Source: JBQTJJ01 sp052387235
GTDB taxonomy: Bacteria > Actinomycetota > Acidimicrobiia > Acidimicrobiales > GCA-2861595
Assembly: GCA_052387235.1 (NCBI GenBank)
Contig: JBQTJJ010000033.1
Span: 1 to 64,000, forward strand
DNA length: 64,000 nt
Reading direction: 5' to 3'
Numbering within the stretch: position 1 is the first letter of the stretch; each line of letters starts with the position of its first letter. Positions 23,682 to 33,307 of this stretch are shown here, in pieces. The notes beneath the pieces are model-generated. The model saw only the letters and a list, made by a program, of their open reading frames with translations. It made no database searches and was not told the DNA's origin. The translations under genes and the position numbers were made by a program.

Positions 23682-24599
23682 GTGACCGCCCCCACCGTCC
23701 GCGCCGAGCTGCCGTCCCTGCTCCCCGGCTACGCCGCGGTCGTGGCCGCAGCCGCCCTGTGGGCCGTGGCGGCGGTGGTGGCCAGCCGCCTGTTCGACGA
23801 CGGCATCAGCGTGGTGGAGCTCACCGAGTCACGGGCGCTGATCGCCGTCGCCGGGTTCTCGCTCGTCCCGGGCGCGTGGCGGGCCCGGCCCGGGGGCGGC
23901 GCAGCCGGGCAGCTCGTGGCCCTCGGCGCCGCGCTGGCCCTGGTGAACGTCTCCTACTACGTGGCCATCTCCCGCATACCGGTGGCCGTGGCCCTCGTCA
24001 TCCAGTACACGGCGCCGGCCCTGGTGGTGGGCTGGGCCGGCCTGGCGGCACGGCGGGCCCCGTCGTTCGAGGTCATCGCCGCCCTGCTGGCCGCCCTCGT
24101 CGGGGTCGTGCTCGTCGTCGACCTGGCATCGGGCGCCGTCGGGCGCATGGACGGGGTCGGTGTCGCGGTGGCCGTGGCGTCGGCCGTCTTCTTCGCCACC
24201 TACACCGTGCTGGCCCAGTCGACGGGCGCGCGCTACGGGTCGAGCGGCGCCATGCTCCGGGGCTTCGCCGTGGCCAGCGTCCTCTGGGTCGCCTTCCAGG
24301 CCCCCCGGGGGTTCCCGGCCGAGCTGCTCGAGCCGGCGAACCTCCCGGAGGTGCTCTACGTCGGGGTGGCCGGCACCCTCGCCCCGTTCCTCCTCTTCGC
24401 CTGGGGCGTGGCACGGGTGCGGGCCGAGCGGGCCGCCATCGCCGCGACCCTGGAGCCGGTGGTCGCCGCCGCCGTGGCCTGGGTGTGGCTCGGCCAGAGC
24501 CTCTCGGCGCCCCAACTGGCCGGCGGGGCGCTGGTGATCGCGGCCGTGGCCTTCCTCCAGGTGCGCGGCGGGCGGCCGCCGGCCCCGCCCGACGTGTAG
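23682..24599 (+). CDS. EamA/DMT-family transporter
   Basis: 305 residues with ten hydrophobic segments in two EamA repeats. The first has ALWAVAAVVASRLFDDG, the second AVFFATYTVLAQ; the halves are about 140 residues each. DMT transporters of this kind export amino acids, nucleobases or other metabolites; substrate cannot be told here. GTG 23682 chosen, with GAGG at 23672-23675 six bases upstream; the frame further upstream overlaps the divergent lipoprotein gene. Converges on fabZ. Confidence 0.87.
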   Translation: MTAPTVRAELPSLLPGYAAVVAAAALWAVAAVVASRLFDDGISVVELTESRALIAVAGFSLVPGAWRARPGGGAAGQLVALGAALALVNVSYYVAISRIPVAVALVIQYTAPALVVGWAGLAARRAPSFEVIAALLAALVGVVLVVDLASGAVGRMDGVGVAVAVASAVFFATYTVLAQSTGARYGSSGAMLRGFAVASVLWVAFQAPRGFPAELLEPANLPEVLYVGVAGTLAPFLLFAWGVARVRAERAAIAATLEPVVAAAVAWVWLGQSLSAPQLAGGALVIAAVAFLQVRGGRPPAPPDV

Positions 24600-24623
24600 C
24601 CGGCCGGCGGGTGCACCCGGTGC

Positions 24624-25064
24624 TCAGCCGGCGGGGGCGAAGGTGAAGAAGATGCGGGCGTCGCAGACGGCCCTGCCGTCCACCTCGGCCCGGGCGTCGC
24701 CCCACCCGCCCCGTGCGCTCAGGCGGTCGATGGTGATGCCGAGGACCATCTCGTCCCCGGGGCGCACCATGCGCCGGAACCGGGCCTTCTCCACCCCGCC
24801 GAACAGGGGGAGGCGGTCGGCGTAGTCGGGGTGGGCCCGCAGGGCGATGGCGCCGATCTGGGCCAGCGCCTCGAGCTGCAGCACGCCCGGGACCACCGGG
24901 TTGCCCGGGAAGTGGCCGGCGAGGAACGGCTCGTCGCCCGTGACCCGGTAGCGGCCCTGGCACGACGCGCCCGGCTCGCAGCTGTCGACGCTGTCGACGA
25001 ACAGGAAGGGCGGGCGGTGCGGCAGGAGGGCGACGAAGTCGATGTTCCCGACCCCGGCCGTCAC
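24624..25064 (-). CDS. fabZ: 3-hydroxyacyl-ACP dehydratase FabZ
   Basis: Dehydrates beta-hydroxyacyl-ACP in FAS-II elongation. 146-residue single hot-dog domain with LPHRPPFLFVD at the N-terminus and the catalytic His in HFPGNPVVPGVLQLEAL, the FabZ signature. GTG start overlaps the stop of the MerR-like regulator gene (GTGA), so the two are coupled. This unit is divergent from the fabD-to-fabI operon, which lacks a dehydratase, so fabZ completes the cycle. Confidence 0.94.
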   Translation of the reverse strand: MTAGVGNIDFVALLPHRPPFLFVDSVDSCEPGASCQGRYRVTGDEPFLAGHFPGNPVVPGVLQLEALAQIGAIALRAHPDYADRLPLFGGVEKARFRRMVRPGDEMVLGITIDRLSARGGWGDARAEVDGRAVCDARIFFTFAPAG

Positions 25065-25819
25065 GCCGGCAACCCGGCGTCCAGGCGGCGGCCCGAGACC
25101 TCCCGCTGGAGGGCCTCCAGCTCGGCGCCGGTGCCCAGCCGCTCCAGCTCCTCCTCCACCAGGTTCAGCATCATGCGCTCGATGTTGTAGGAGATGAGGC
25201 CGCTGGCGGCCTGGACCATGAGGCGGAACGACGTGACCAGCCGCTCCGCCTCCTGCTCGGGCGTCAGGTCCGAGTCGAGGAGGGGCTGGCGCACGTACTG
25301 GAGGAACAGCTCCACCGCACCCTCGGCGACCTCGGTGGCGGCGTCGATCTGGGTGCGGGCCACGCGCAGGAACTCCTCCAGCGGCACCCCGCCCCCCACC
25401 AGGCTCAGCACCATGCGCACGGCCCGGACGTCGGCGCCGGTGTAGTGGGCGCCGGCGCCCACCCGGAGGGGCCGGACCAGCCCCGACGCCACGAGGGAGC
25501 GCAGCAGGGCCGGGGGGACCCGGGCCCGGTCCGCCACCTCGGGCAGAGTGAGGGCCTCGTCGTCGGCGCCGAGCACCGCCTCCCGGTACCGGTTGCCGGC
25601 CGGCCGGGGCGCCAGCATGGCCGCGATCACCTTCAGCGAGTGGCCCCGCTGCTTCAGATCGAGGATGGTGCGGAGGCGGTCGAGGTGCCGGCTGCTGTAC
25701 ACCGCGACCCGGCCGCGGTGGCGGGGCGGGGGCAGCAGCCCCTTCGACTGGTACGACCGCACGACGTCGACGGTGACGCCGGCGGCCTGCGCCAGCGCGT
25801 CGACCCGGTACTCCGCCAC
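25061..25819 (-). CDS. MerR-type regulator with two HTH units, next to FAS-II genes
   Basis: 252 residues. Residues 1-70 are a classic MerR winged helix (YRVDALAQAAGVTVDVVRSYQSKGLLPPP, then RHLDRLRTILDLKQRGHSL). Residues about 91-157 repeat the plan (LTLPEVADRARVPPALLRSLVASGLVRP, VRAVRMVLSLVGGGVPLEEF), giving two DNA-binding units in one chain. The C-terminal helical part (158-252) has no metal-binding Cys, so it may sense an acyl group instead. GTG start, divergent from fabD with a 111-bp interval containing an inverted repeat, and coupled to fabZ. Control of the FAS-II genes is an inference from position. Confidence 0.85.
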   Translation of the reverse strand: MAEYRVDALAQAAGVTVDVVRSYQSKGLLPPPRHRGRVAVYSSRHLDRLRTILDLKQRGHSLKVIAAMLAPRPAGNRYREAVLGADDEALTLPEVADRARVPPALLRSLVASGLVRPLRVGAGAHYTGADVRAVRMVLSLVGGGVPLEEFLRVARTQIDAATEVAEGAVELFLQYVRQPLLDSDLTPEQEAERLVTSFRLMVQAASGLISYNIERMMLNLVEEELERLGTGAELEALQREVSGRRLDAGLPA

Positions 25820-25930
25820 GGCCGCACGTTAATACGAGGATCTCGAAAGTTTGGATCGATTCGTGTAACGATCAGTGAACGGTCTGGGTCAGAAGCCCCA
25901 CTAGCCGACCTACTCGGAGGGGTTTTGCGC
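25820..25930. promoter_or_regulatory. Divergent merR/fabD promoter interval with inverted repeat
   Basis: This 111-bp interval is markedly richer in A and T than its surroundings. GATCG at 25854-25858 and CGATC at 25869-25873 form an inverted repeat with a 10-base spacer, a plausible dyad for a MerR-type dimer. TATTAA on the minus strand, 13 bases upstream of the merR start, could be a -10 element. GGAGG at 25916-25920 precedes the fabD GTG. Confidence 0.45.
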
Positions 25931-26830
25931 GTGCCCATAGGCGTCATGTTCCCCGGCCAGGGGGCCCAGCGGGCCGGCCTGGGCGAAGAGTGGCGGGACG
26001 ACGCGGCGTGGTCGGTGGTGGAGCGGGCCGAGGCCGTCCTCGACCGCACGCTCGCCCCCCTGCTGCTCGATCCCGAGGCCGATCTCTCCCGCACCGAGGA
26101 CGCCCAGCTGGCCGTCCTGCTCAGCTCCCTGATGTGCTGGGAGAAGCTGGGACCGAGCCTCGGCACCCCGGTCGCCTTCGCCGGCCACTCGCTCGGCCAG
26201 ATCACCGCCCTGCTGGCCGCCGGCGCCCTGCCCTTCGACGAGGGGGTCCGCCTGGCTGCACGCCGGGCCCGCCACACGCAGCGCGCGGCCGACCGCAACG
26301 AGGGGCGGATGGTCGCCCTGCTGGGCGCCAGCACCGAGCAGGCCGAGCAGGTCTGCCGCGTCGCCCCCGACGCCTGCTGGGTGGCCAACGACAACGCCCC
26401 GGGCCAGGTGGTCGTGGCCGGCACCCCCGAGGGCGTCGATGCCGCCGTCGACGAGGCCAGGTCGGCCGGCGTCCGGCGCACCACCCGGCTCCTCGTGGGC
26501 GGTGCCTTCCACACGCCCCTCATGGAGGAGGCCCGGGTGGCGTTCGCCGGCGACCTCGAGCACGTGCCCCTGGCCCCGTCCGCCACCCCGGTGGTGTCCA
26601 ACGGCGACGCCCGGGCCTACGACGACGCCGAGGGCTGGCGCCGCCGGCTGGCCGACCACCTGGTGAAGCCGGTGCGCTGGCGCCAGTCGGTGCAGACCAT
26701 GGTGGAGCTGGGCGCCACCGAGCTGGTGGAGGTGGGCCCCGGCACCACTCTCGCCGGCCTGGCCCGCCGCATCGCCCCCGACGTGCCCGTGCGCAGCACC
26801 GACGACGCCCGCCGCCTGGTGGACCGGTGA
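25931..26830 (+). CDS. fabD: Malonyl-CoA:ACP transacylase FabD
   Basis: Loads malonate onto ACP. 299 residues. MFPGQGAQ near the N-terminus, nucleophile Ser in AFAGHSLGQ, and catalytic His in GGAFHTPLM. I use GTG 25931 (VPIGVMFPGQG), ten bases after GGAGG; a TTG six bases earlier is too close to the Shine-Dalgarno site. The track of open frame upstream is a shadow over the divergent regulator. First gene of the FAS-II operon; its stop overlaps the next gene (GTGA, 26827-26830). Confidence 0.95.
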   Translation: MPIGVMFPGQGAQRAGLGEEWRDDAAWSVVERAEAVLDRTLAPLLLDPEADLSRTEDAQLAVLLSSLMCWEKLGPSLGTPVAFAGHSLGQITALLAAGALPFDEGVRLAARRARHTQRAADRNEGRMVALLGASTEQAEQVCRVAPDACWVANDNAPGQVVVAGTPEGVDAAVDEARSAGVRRTTRLLVGGAFHTPLMEEARVAFAGDLEHVPLAPSATPVVSNGDARAYDDAEGWRRRLADHLVKPVRWRQSVQTMVELGATELVEVGPGTTLAGLARRIAPDVPVRSTDDARRLVDR

Positions 26831-27099
26831 CGGCGGTGCTGGCGCAGGGCGAGGAGCTGGGCGGCGTGCCCGAGCGGGTGATCCTGGCGCCGGCCGTCGG
26901 CGTCTTCCGGCCCGTCGAGGACGACGAGGCCCCCGAGGGCACCGTGGTCACGGCCGGCCAGGTGGTCGGCGTGGTGGAGGCGAGCGGGCGCAAGCTGCCC
27001 GTGCGCAGCGCCTTCACCGGCCTGCTGGTGGGGATGATGGCCCATCCGGGCGAGCGGGTGCGGGAGGGCCAGCCCGTGGCCTGGCTGCGGGTGACGTGA
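26827..27099 (+). CDS. Biotinyl/lipoyl-like domain protein lacking the biotin lysine
   Basis: 90-residue protein with the biotinyl-domain plan: ILAPAVGVFRP strand, hairpin with GQVVGVVEA, then AFTGLLVGMMAHPGERVREGQPVAWL. In biotin carriers the segment after EA is MKM, with the Lys biotinylated. Here it reads EASGRK (residues 51-56), so Gly54 replaces the acceptor Lys; Lys56 is shifted by two. The protein is therefore unlikely to be biotinylated in the normal way. It is coupled to fabD by a GTGA overlap and precedes fabH by 13 bp. It could be a structural or regulatory relative of the acetyl-CoA carboxylase carrier. No biotin carboxylase gene is in the window. Confidence 0.7.
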   Translation: MTAVLAQGEELGGVPERVILAPAVGVFRPVEDDEAPEGTVVTAGQVVGVVEASGRKLPVRSAFTGLLVGMMAHPGERVREGQPVAWLRVT

Positions 27100-27112
27100 G
27101 ATCGGGCGCAGC

Positions 27113-28060
27113 TTGAGCACCGGGGCCGTCCTCGGCCTGGGCATGGCGGTGCCCGAGTCCCGGCTCACCAACGCCGACCTGGAGCGGATGCTCGACACGA
27201 GCGACTCCTGGATCGTGGAGCGCACCGGCATCCGCGAGCGCCGGGTCGCCGGCCCCGACGAGAGCACCGCGACCCTGGCCGCCGCCGCCGGCGTGGCCGC
27301 CATCAAGGACGCCGGCCTGGCGCCCGACGACATCGGCCTGCTCATGGTCGCCACCTGCACGCCGGTCCAGGTGCTGCCCTCCACCGCGTCGCTCGTGCAG
27401 GACTCCCTGGGCCTGCGGTGCGGCGCGCTCGACGTGGGCGCGGCCTGCGCCGGCTTCGTCTACGGGCTGGTGGCGGCGTCGGGGATGCTCACCCCGGGCC
27501 GGCCCTCGCTGCTCATCGGGGCCGAGACCCTGACCCGCATCACCGACCCGGACGACCGCTCCACCCGCATCCTGTTCGGCGACGGCGCCGGCGCCGCCGT
27601 CATCGGGCAGCCCACCGAGCCCGGCTCCGGGCTGCTGGCGTGGGACCTGGGCTGCGACGGGTCGCTGGCCCCCCTCCTCGAGGTGCCCATCGACGACCGC
27701 TACATGCGCATGGAGGGCAAGGAGGTCTTCCGCCGGGCCGTGCGCATCGTGGTGGAGTCGGCCCTGGTCACGCTGGAGCGGGCCGGTCTCGGCCCCGCCG
27801 ACGTCGACCTCTTCGTGCCCCACCAGGCCAACCTCCGCATCATCGAGGCCAGCTGCAGCCGGCTCGGCATCCCGATGGAGAAGGCGGCCGTCAACCTCGA
27901 CCGCTACGGCAACACGTCGGCCGCGTCCATCCCGATGGCCCTGGCCGAGGCGGCCGAGGCCGGCCGCCTGCACCCCGGCTCGGTGGTGCTCCTGTCCGGC
28001 TTCGGGGCCGGGATGACGTGGGCCAGCGCCGTGCTGCGCTGGGACAAGGTGGCGCCGTGA
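27113..28060 (+). CDS. fabH: 3-oxoacyl-ACP synthase III FabH
   Basis: Initiating condensing enzyme of FAS-II. 315 residues. Cys-His-Asn triad: Cys in DVGAACAGFVYGL, His in VPHQANLRI, Asn in YGNTSAASIP. N-terminus DSWIVERTGIRERR and C-terminus LLSGFGAGMTWAS are typical. Start codon is TTG at 27113, which fits the N-terminal alignment; no ATG or GTG is in a better place. Stop overlaps fabG by GTGA (28057-28060). Substrate preference (acetyl or branched) cannot be told from this. Confidence 0.95.
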   Translation: MSTGAVLGLGMAVPESRLTNADLERMLDTSDSWIVERTGIRERRVAGPDESTATLAAAAGVAAIKDAGLAPDDIGLLMVATCTPVQVLPSTASLVQDSLGLRCGALDVGAACAGFVYGLVAASGMLTPGRPSLLIGAETLTRITDPDDRSTRILFGDGAGAAVIGQPTEPGSGLLAWDLGCDGSLAPLLEVPIDDRYMRMEGKEVFRRAVRIVVESALVTLERAGLGPADVDLFVPHQANLRIIEASCSRLGIPMEKAAVNLDRYGNTSAASIPMALAEAAEAGRLHPGSVVLLSGFGAGMTWASAVLRWDKVAP

Positions 28061-28803
28061 GCGCCGGCGACGCTCCCGTGCCGCGGGTCGCCCTCGTCAC
28101 CGGCGGCTCGGGCGGGATCGGCCAGGCCACCACCGCCGCCCTGGCCGCGGCCGGCATGCGGGTGGCGGTGGGCTACGCCGGCAACCGGGAGGCGGCCGAG
28201 AAGGCGGCGGCCGGGCTCGACGGCGCCGCCGTGCACATCGACGTCACCGACCCCGCCTCCGTGGACGCCGCCTTCAAGGAGGTGGAGCAGGGCCTCGGCC
28301 CGGTCGACGTGCTGGTGAACAACGCCGGCGTCACCGCCGACGGCCTCCTCCTGCGCATGGGCGACGACCAGTGGCGGCGGGTCATGGCCACCAACCTCGA
28401 CGGTGCATTCCACGCCTCCCGCCGGGCTGCGGCAGGCATGGTGCGCCGGCGCTGGGGCCGCATCGTCAACATGGGCTCGGTGGTGGGCTCCACCGGCGCC
28501 GCCGGCCAGGCCAACTACGCCGCCACCAAGGCCGGCCTGATCGGCCTCACCCGCTCGCTGGCCCGCGAGCTCGGGTCGCGGGGCATCACCGTGAACCTGG
28601 TGGCGCCCGGGCCCATCGCCACCGCCATGATCGACGCAGTGAGCGAGGCGCGGCAGGCGGATATGACTGCGGCCGTCCCGCTTGGGAGAATGGGCACGCC
28701 CGAGGAGGTCGGAGCCGTCGTGGCGTTCCTCTGCTCCGCAGAAGCCGCCTACGTCACGGGAGCCGTGGTTCCCGTGGACGGCGGTCTGGGGATGGGTCAT
28801 TGA
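28057..28803 (+). CDS. fabG: 3-oxoacyl-ACP reductase FabG
   Basis: NADPH-dependent ketoreductase, 248 residues. Cofactor motif TGGSGGIG, NNAG at the fourth strand, catalytic Ser in MGSVVGSTG and YxxxK in YAATKAGL, then VAPGPIATAM. GTG start overlaps the fabH stop. The last 45 residues contain the FabG-typical GTPEEVGAVVAFLCS and VPVDGGLGM. Catalyses the first reduction in the elongation cycle and sits in the order fabD, bccp-like, fabH, fabG, acpP. Confidence 0.95.
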   Translation: MSAGDAPVPRVALVTGGSGGIGQATTAALAAAGMRVAVGYAGNREAAEKAAAGLDGAAVHIDVTDPASVDAAFKEVEQGLGPVDVLVNNAGVTADGLLLRMGDDQWRRVMATNLDGAFHASRRAAAGMVRRRWGRIVNMGSVVGSTGAAGQANYAATKAGLIGLTRSLARELGSRGITVNLVAPGPIATAMIDAVSEARQADMTAAVPLGRMGTPEEVGAVVAFLCSAEAAYVTGAVVPVDGGLGMGH

Positions 28804-28878
28804 CGCCACCCCCCTTCCCCATCGACAGCGTGTCCGGCCGAGCCGTTCGGCCGTGCGAAGAACGACAAAGGAGCAAGC

Positions 28879-29130
28879 ATGGATCGAGCTGAGGTTCTGA
28901 CCGCGGTCAAGGAGTCGGCCGTCGAGGTGCTCGGCGTGGGTGCCGATGCGGTGGTCGAGGAGGCCAACTTCAAGGACGACCTCGACGCCGACAGCCTCGA
29001 CCTGGTGGAGCTGGTCATGGCCCTCGAGGAGCGGTTCGAGGTCACCATCCCCGAGGACGAGCTGGGCGGCATCGCCACCGTCGGCCAGGCCGTCGACGTG
29101 GTCCTGGGCAAGCTCCAGGTGGGTACGTGA
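28879..29130 (+). CDS. acpP: Acyl carrier protein
   Basis: 83-residue ACP. The phosphopantetheine attachment site is Ser39 in DADSLDLVEL, inside a strongly acidic helix II region. A strong Shine-Dalgarno site (AAAGGAG) precedes the ATG, in contrast with its neighbours, and fits the high expression ACP needs. A 75-bp gap separates it from fabG. fabF follows after 39 bp. Confidence 0.96.
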   Translation: MDRAEVLTAVKESAVEVLGVGADAVVEEANFKDDLDADSLDLVELVMALEERFEVTIPEDELGGIATVGQAVDVVLGKLQVGT

Positions 29131-29169
29131 CCGTCCCGGGGGCGGCCGGAGCCGCGCCGGAGGGATGAG

Positions 29170-30410
29170 ATGACGGCCACCGACCAACGCGGCCGGCCCC
29201 GGGTGGCGGTCACCGGCCTCGGGGTGAAGACGCCGGCCGGCACCGACCTGGACCGGTTCTGGGCCACCCTGCTCGAGGCCCGGCCCACCGCCGCGCCCAT
29301 CACCCGCTACGACGCCACGGCCCAGCCCGTCGGCTTCGCCTGCGAGGTGCGGGACTTCGACGCGGCCGCCTACCTGGGCCACAAGGAGGCCCGGCGCACC
29401 GACCGCGTCACCCAGCTCGGCTTCGCCGCCGCCACCGACGCGCTGGCCGACGCCGGCGACCTGGGCACCGACCCCGGCCGCTGCGGCGTGGTGGCCGGCA
29501 CCGGCGTCGGCGGCCTCTGGACCCAGGAGGAGGAGGAGCGGGTCCTCTTCGAGCGGGGCCCCACCAGGGTCAGCCCGTTCCTGGTGCCCATGATGATGGC
29601 CAACGCCACCGCCGCCTTCGTGGCCATGCGCCACGGCTGGAAGGGCCCCAACATCTGCATCGCCACCGCCTGCGCGGCCGGCACCCACGCCGTGGGCGAG
29701 GCGGCGCGCTTCATCCGCGACGGCTCGGCCGACGTGGTCCTGGCCGGCGGGGCCGAGGCCGCCATCACCCCCGTGGCCATGGCCGCCTTCGCCCGCATGG
29801 GGGCCCTGAGCTCGCGCGCCGACGCCCCCGAGAGGGCCTCGCGCCCGTTCGACCCCGAGCGGGACGGCTTCGTGATGGGCGAGGGCGCGGCCTTCCTGGT
29901 GCTGGAGCGCTGGGACCGGGCCGTGGCCCGCGGCGCCCGCATCTACGGCGAGCTGCTGGGCTACGGGCGCAACTCCGACGCCCACCACATCACCGCTCCG
30001 TCCCCCGACGGCAGCGGCGCGGTGGCGTGCATGGAGCTGGCCCTCGAGGACGCCGGCATCGGCGCCGCCGACATCGGCCACGTGAACGCCCACGGCACCT
30101 CCACGCCCCTCAACGACGCGGCCGAGGCCGAGGCCCTGGTGAAGGTGTTCGCCGGGTCGCCTCCGCCGGTCACGTCCACCAAGGGCGTCACCGGCCACCT
30201 CATCGGTGCCGCCGGCGCGGTGGAGGCGGTGGCCTCGCTGCTCGCCATCCGGGACGGGGTGGTGCCGCCCACCGCCAACCACGAGCGCACCGACCCGGCC
30301 GTGACCCTCGACGTGGTGGCCGGCGAGCCCCGCTCCCTCACCGGGCCGGTGCTGTCGAACTCGTTCGGCTTCGGCGGCCACAACGCCACCCTGGTCCTCG
30401 CCGCCCCGGA

Positions 30411-30414
<4 letters not shown>
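29170..30414 (+). CDS. fabF: 3-oxoacyl-ACP synthase II FabF
   Basis: Elongating condensing enzyme, 414 residues. Cys-His-His triad: Cys in IATACAAGT, His in NAHGTSTPLND and His in KGVTGHLIGAAG. C-terminus NSFGFGGHNATLV is the family signature. ATG 29170 with GGAGGGATGAG upstream. Its stop overlaps the accD start (GTGA). Comparable to mycobacterial KasA/KasB, which also sit beside an accD and an ACP gene. Confidence 0.96.
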
Positions 30415-31835
<1,421 letters not shown>

Positions 31836-31843
31836 GGAGAGCC

Positions 31844-32611
31844 ATGCTGCTCGACGGCAAGCGCCTGCTCATCACCGGTGTGCTCACCGAGTCGTCCATC
31901 GCCCATGCGGTGGCCAGGGTGGCCCAGGAGCAGGGGGCGGAGATCGTGCTCACCTCCTTCGGCCGGCCCATGAACCTCACCAGGCGTGCGGCCAGGCGCC
32001 TGCCGCGGCCGCCCGACGTGCTGGAGCTCGATGTCACCGACCCCGAGCACCTGGGCCGGCTGGCGGGCGAGCTGGAGCAGCGCTGGGACCGCCTCGACGG
32101 CGTGGTGCACGCCATCGGCTTCGCGCCCGAGGCCTGCCTGGGGGGCGACTTCCTGCGGGCCGGCTGGGACGACGTGGCCACGGCCCTGCAGGTGTCCGCC
32201 TACTCCCTCAAGGCCCTCACCGAGGCCGCCCTGCCCCTGATGAAGGGAGCGGGCGGGTCGGTGGTGGCGCTCGACTTCGACGCCCGCCAGGCCTGGCCCG
32301 GCTACGACTGGATGGGCGTGGCCAAGGCCGCCCTGGAGTCCACGGCCCGCTACCTGGCCCGCGACCTCGGGCCCCTCGGCATCCGCGTGAACCTGGTCTG
32401 CGCCGGCCCCATCCGCACGGTGGCGGCCCGCTCCATCCCCGGCTTCGCCGCCTTCGAGGACGCGTGGGCGGCCCGCGCCCCCCTCGGCTGGGACGTCGGC
32501 GACGCCGAGCCCGTGGCCCGGGCCTGCGCCGCCCTGCTGTCCGACTGGTTCCCCGCCACCACCGGCGAGATGGTCCACGTGGACGGCGGCTACCACGCCA
32601 TGGGCGCGTGA
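31844..32611 (+). CDS. fabI: Enoyl-ACP reductase, InhA-type FabI
   Basis: 255-residue NADH-dependent enoyl reductase. N-terminus LLITGVLTESSIAHAVARVAQEQGAE is close to InhA, with GRPMNLTRR in the nucleotide-binding turn. Catalytic Tyr and Lys spaced Yx6K in YDWMGVAKAAL. ATG 31844 has AAGGAG upstream. Closes the FAS-II operon, 8 bp after accD. InhA-type enzymes are the triclosan and isoniazid target family; sensitivity is not assessable here. Confidence 0.94.
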   Translation: MLLDGKRLLITGVLTESSIAHAVARVAQEQGAEIVLTSFGRPMNLTRRAARRLPRPPDVLELDVTDPEHLGRLAGELEQRWDRLDGVVHAIGFAPEACLGGDFLRAGWDDVATALQVSAYSLKALTEAALPLMKGAGGSVVALDFDARQAWPGYDWMGVAKAALESTARYLARDLGPLGIRVNLVCAGPIRTVAARSIPGFAAFEDAWAARAPLGWDVGDAEPVARACAALLSDWFPATTGEMVHVDGGYHAMGA

Positions 32612-32646
32612 GGTCGGTCCCGCCCCGCCGCCTCCAGCGACGCCGG

Positions 32647-32652
32647 TAGCAT
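32647..32652 (+). promoter_or_regulatory. Leaderless-type -10 element of gtrA-like gene
   Basis: TAGCAT followed by CGGGCA and the GTG start at 32659, a clean TANNNT-N6-start match. Confidence 0.5.
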
Positions 32653-32658
32653 CGGGCA

Positions 32659-33153
32659 GTGGTCGCCGCCCTCGACTCCCTGTTGGCGCGTTCGCGTACG
32701 CCGGGCGGGAAGAAGGCGGTGCGCTACATGGCCGTCTCGGTCGTCACCGTGGCCGTGAGCCAGGTGGCGCTCTTCGGGTTCTACGTGGGCCTGCACTGGA
32801 CGGCCCGGTCCTCCAACATCGCCGCCTGCGTGATCGGCGGCATCCCGTCGTACTACCTCAACCGGCGGTGGACATGGGGGAAGAAGGGCCCCTCCCACCT
32901 CCTCAAGGAGGTGCTGCCCTTCTGGGGGCTGGCCTTCCTCGGCCTGGCCTTCTCCACCTGGGCCGCCGACTTCGCCGAGAGCTGGGCCCACGACGTGACC
33001 TCCAGCCGCCTGACCCAGGCCATGATCATCAACACCGCCGTGATCGCCGCCTTCGGCGTGCTGTGGGTGGCGAAGTTCTTCATCTTCAACAAGGTGCTGT
33101 TCGTGCAGGACGAGGACCTGCGGGCCGCCCTGGCCGACGAGATCGTCGCCTAG
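32659..33153 (+). CDS. GtrA-like membrane protein
   Basis: 164 residues with four membrane segments (about 25-45, 52-66, 84-101, 120-143). GtrA family features: N-terminal RYMAVSVVTVAVSQ and SYYLNRRWTWG between segments two and three. GtrA proteins are thought to flip undecaprenyl-linked sugars for cell-surface glycans. GTG start set by TAGCAT six bases before it. C-terminus extends with an acidic tail. No glycosyltransferase is adjacent, so the sugar is unknown. Confidence 0.88.
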   Translation: MVAALDSLLARSRTPGGKKAVRYMAVSVVTVAVSQVALFGFYVGLHWTARSSNIAACVIGGIPSYYLNRRWTWGKKGPSHLLKEVLPFWGLAFLGLAFSTWAADFAESWAHDVTSSRLTQAMIINTAVIAAFGVLWVAKFFIFNKVLFVQDEDLRAALADEIVA

Positions 33154-33187
33154 CCGGGCGCCTGGGGCGGTTGCCGTCCCGGGTCGT

Positions 33188-33217
33188 GGGGAAGGAACGC
33201 GGACGCGTCCTTTTCCC
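33188..33217 (+). terminator. Hairpin after gtrA-like gene
   Basis: Stem starting at GGGGAAGG, a bulged A, ACGC, a GGAC loop, GCGT and CCTTTTCCC; the pairing is GC-rich with two G-T pairs near the base, and a TTTT run lies in the 3' arm. Good candidate for an intrinsic terminator 35 bp after the gtrA stop, although the T-run lies inside the stem rather than after it. Confidence 0.4.
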
Positions 33218-33307
33218 GCACCGCTGCGGCCGTGCACCGGGGGTCACAGCTGCTGCTCCTCCCTCGCGCCCGGAAGCGGCCGAGCGGCTCAGAGCAGAGG
33301 AGTGATC

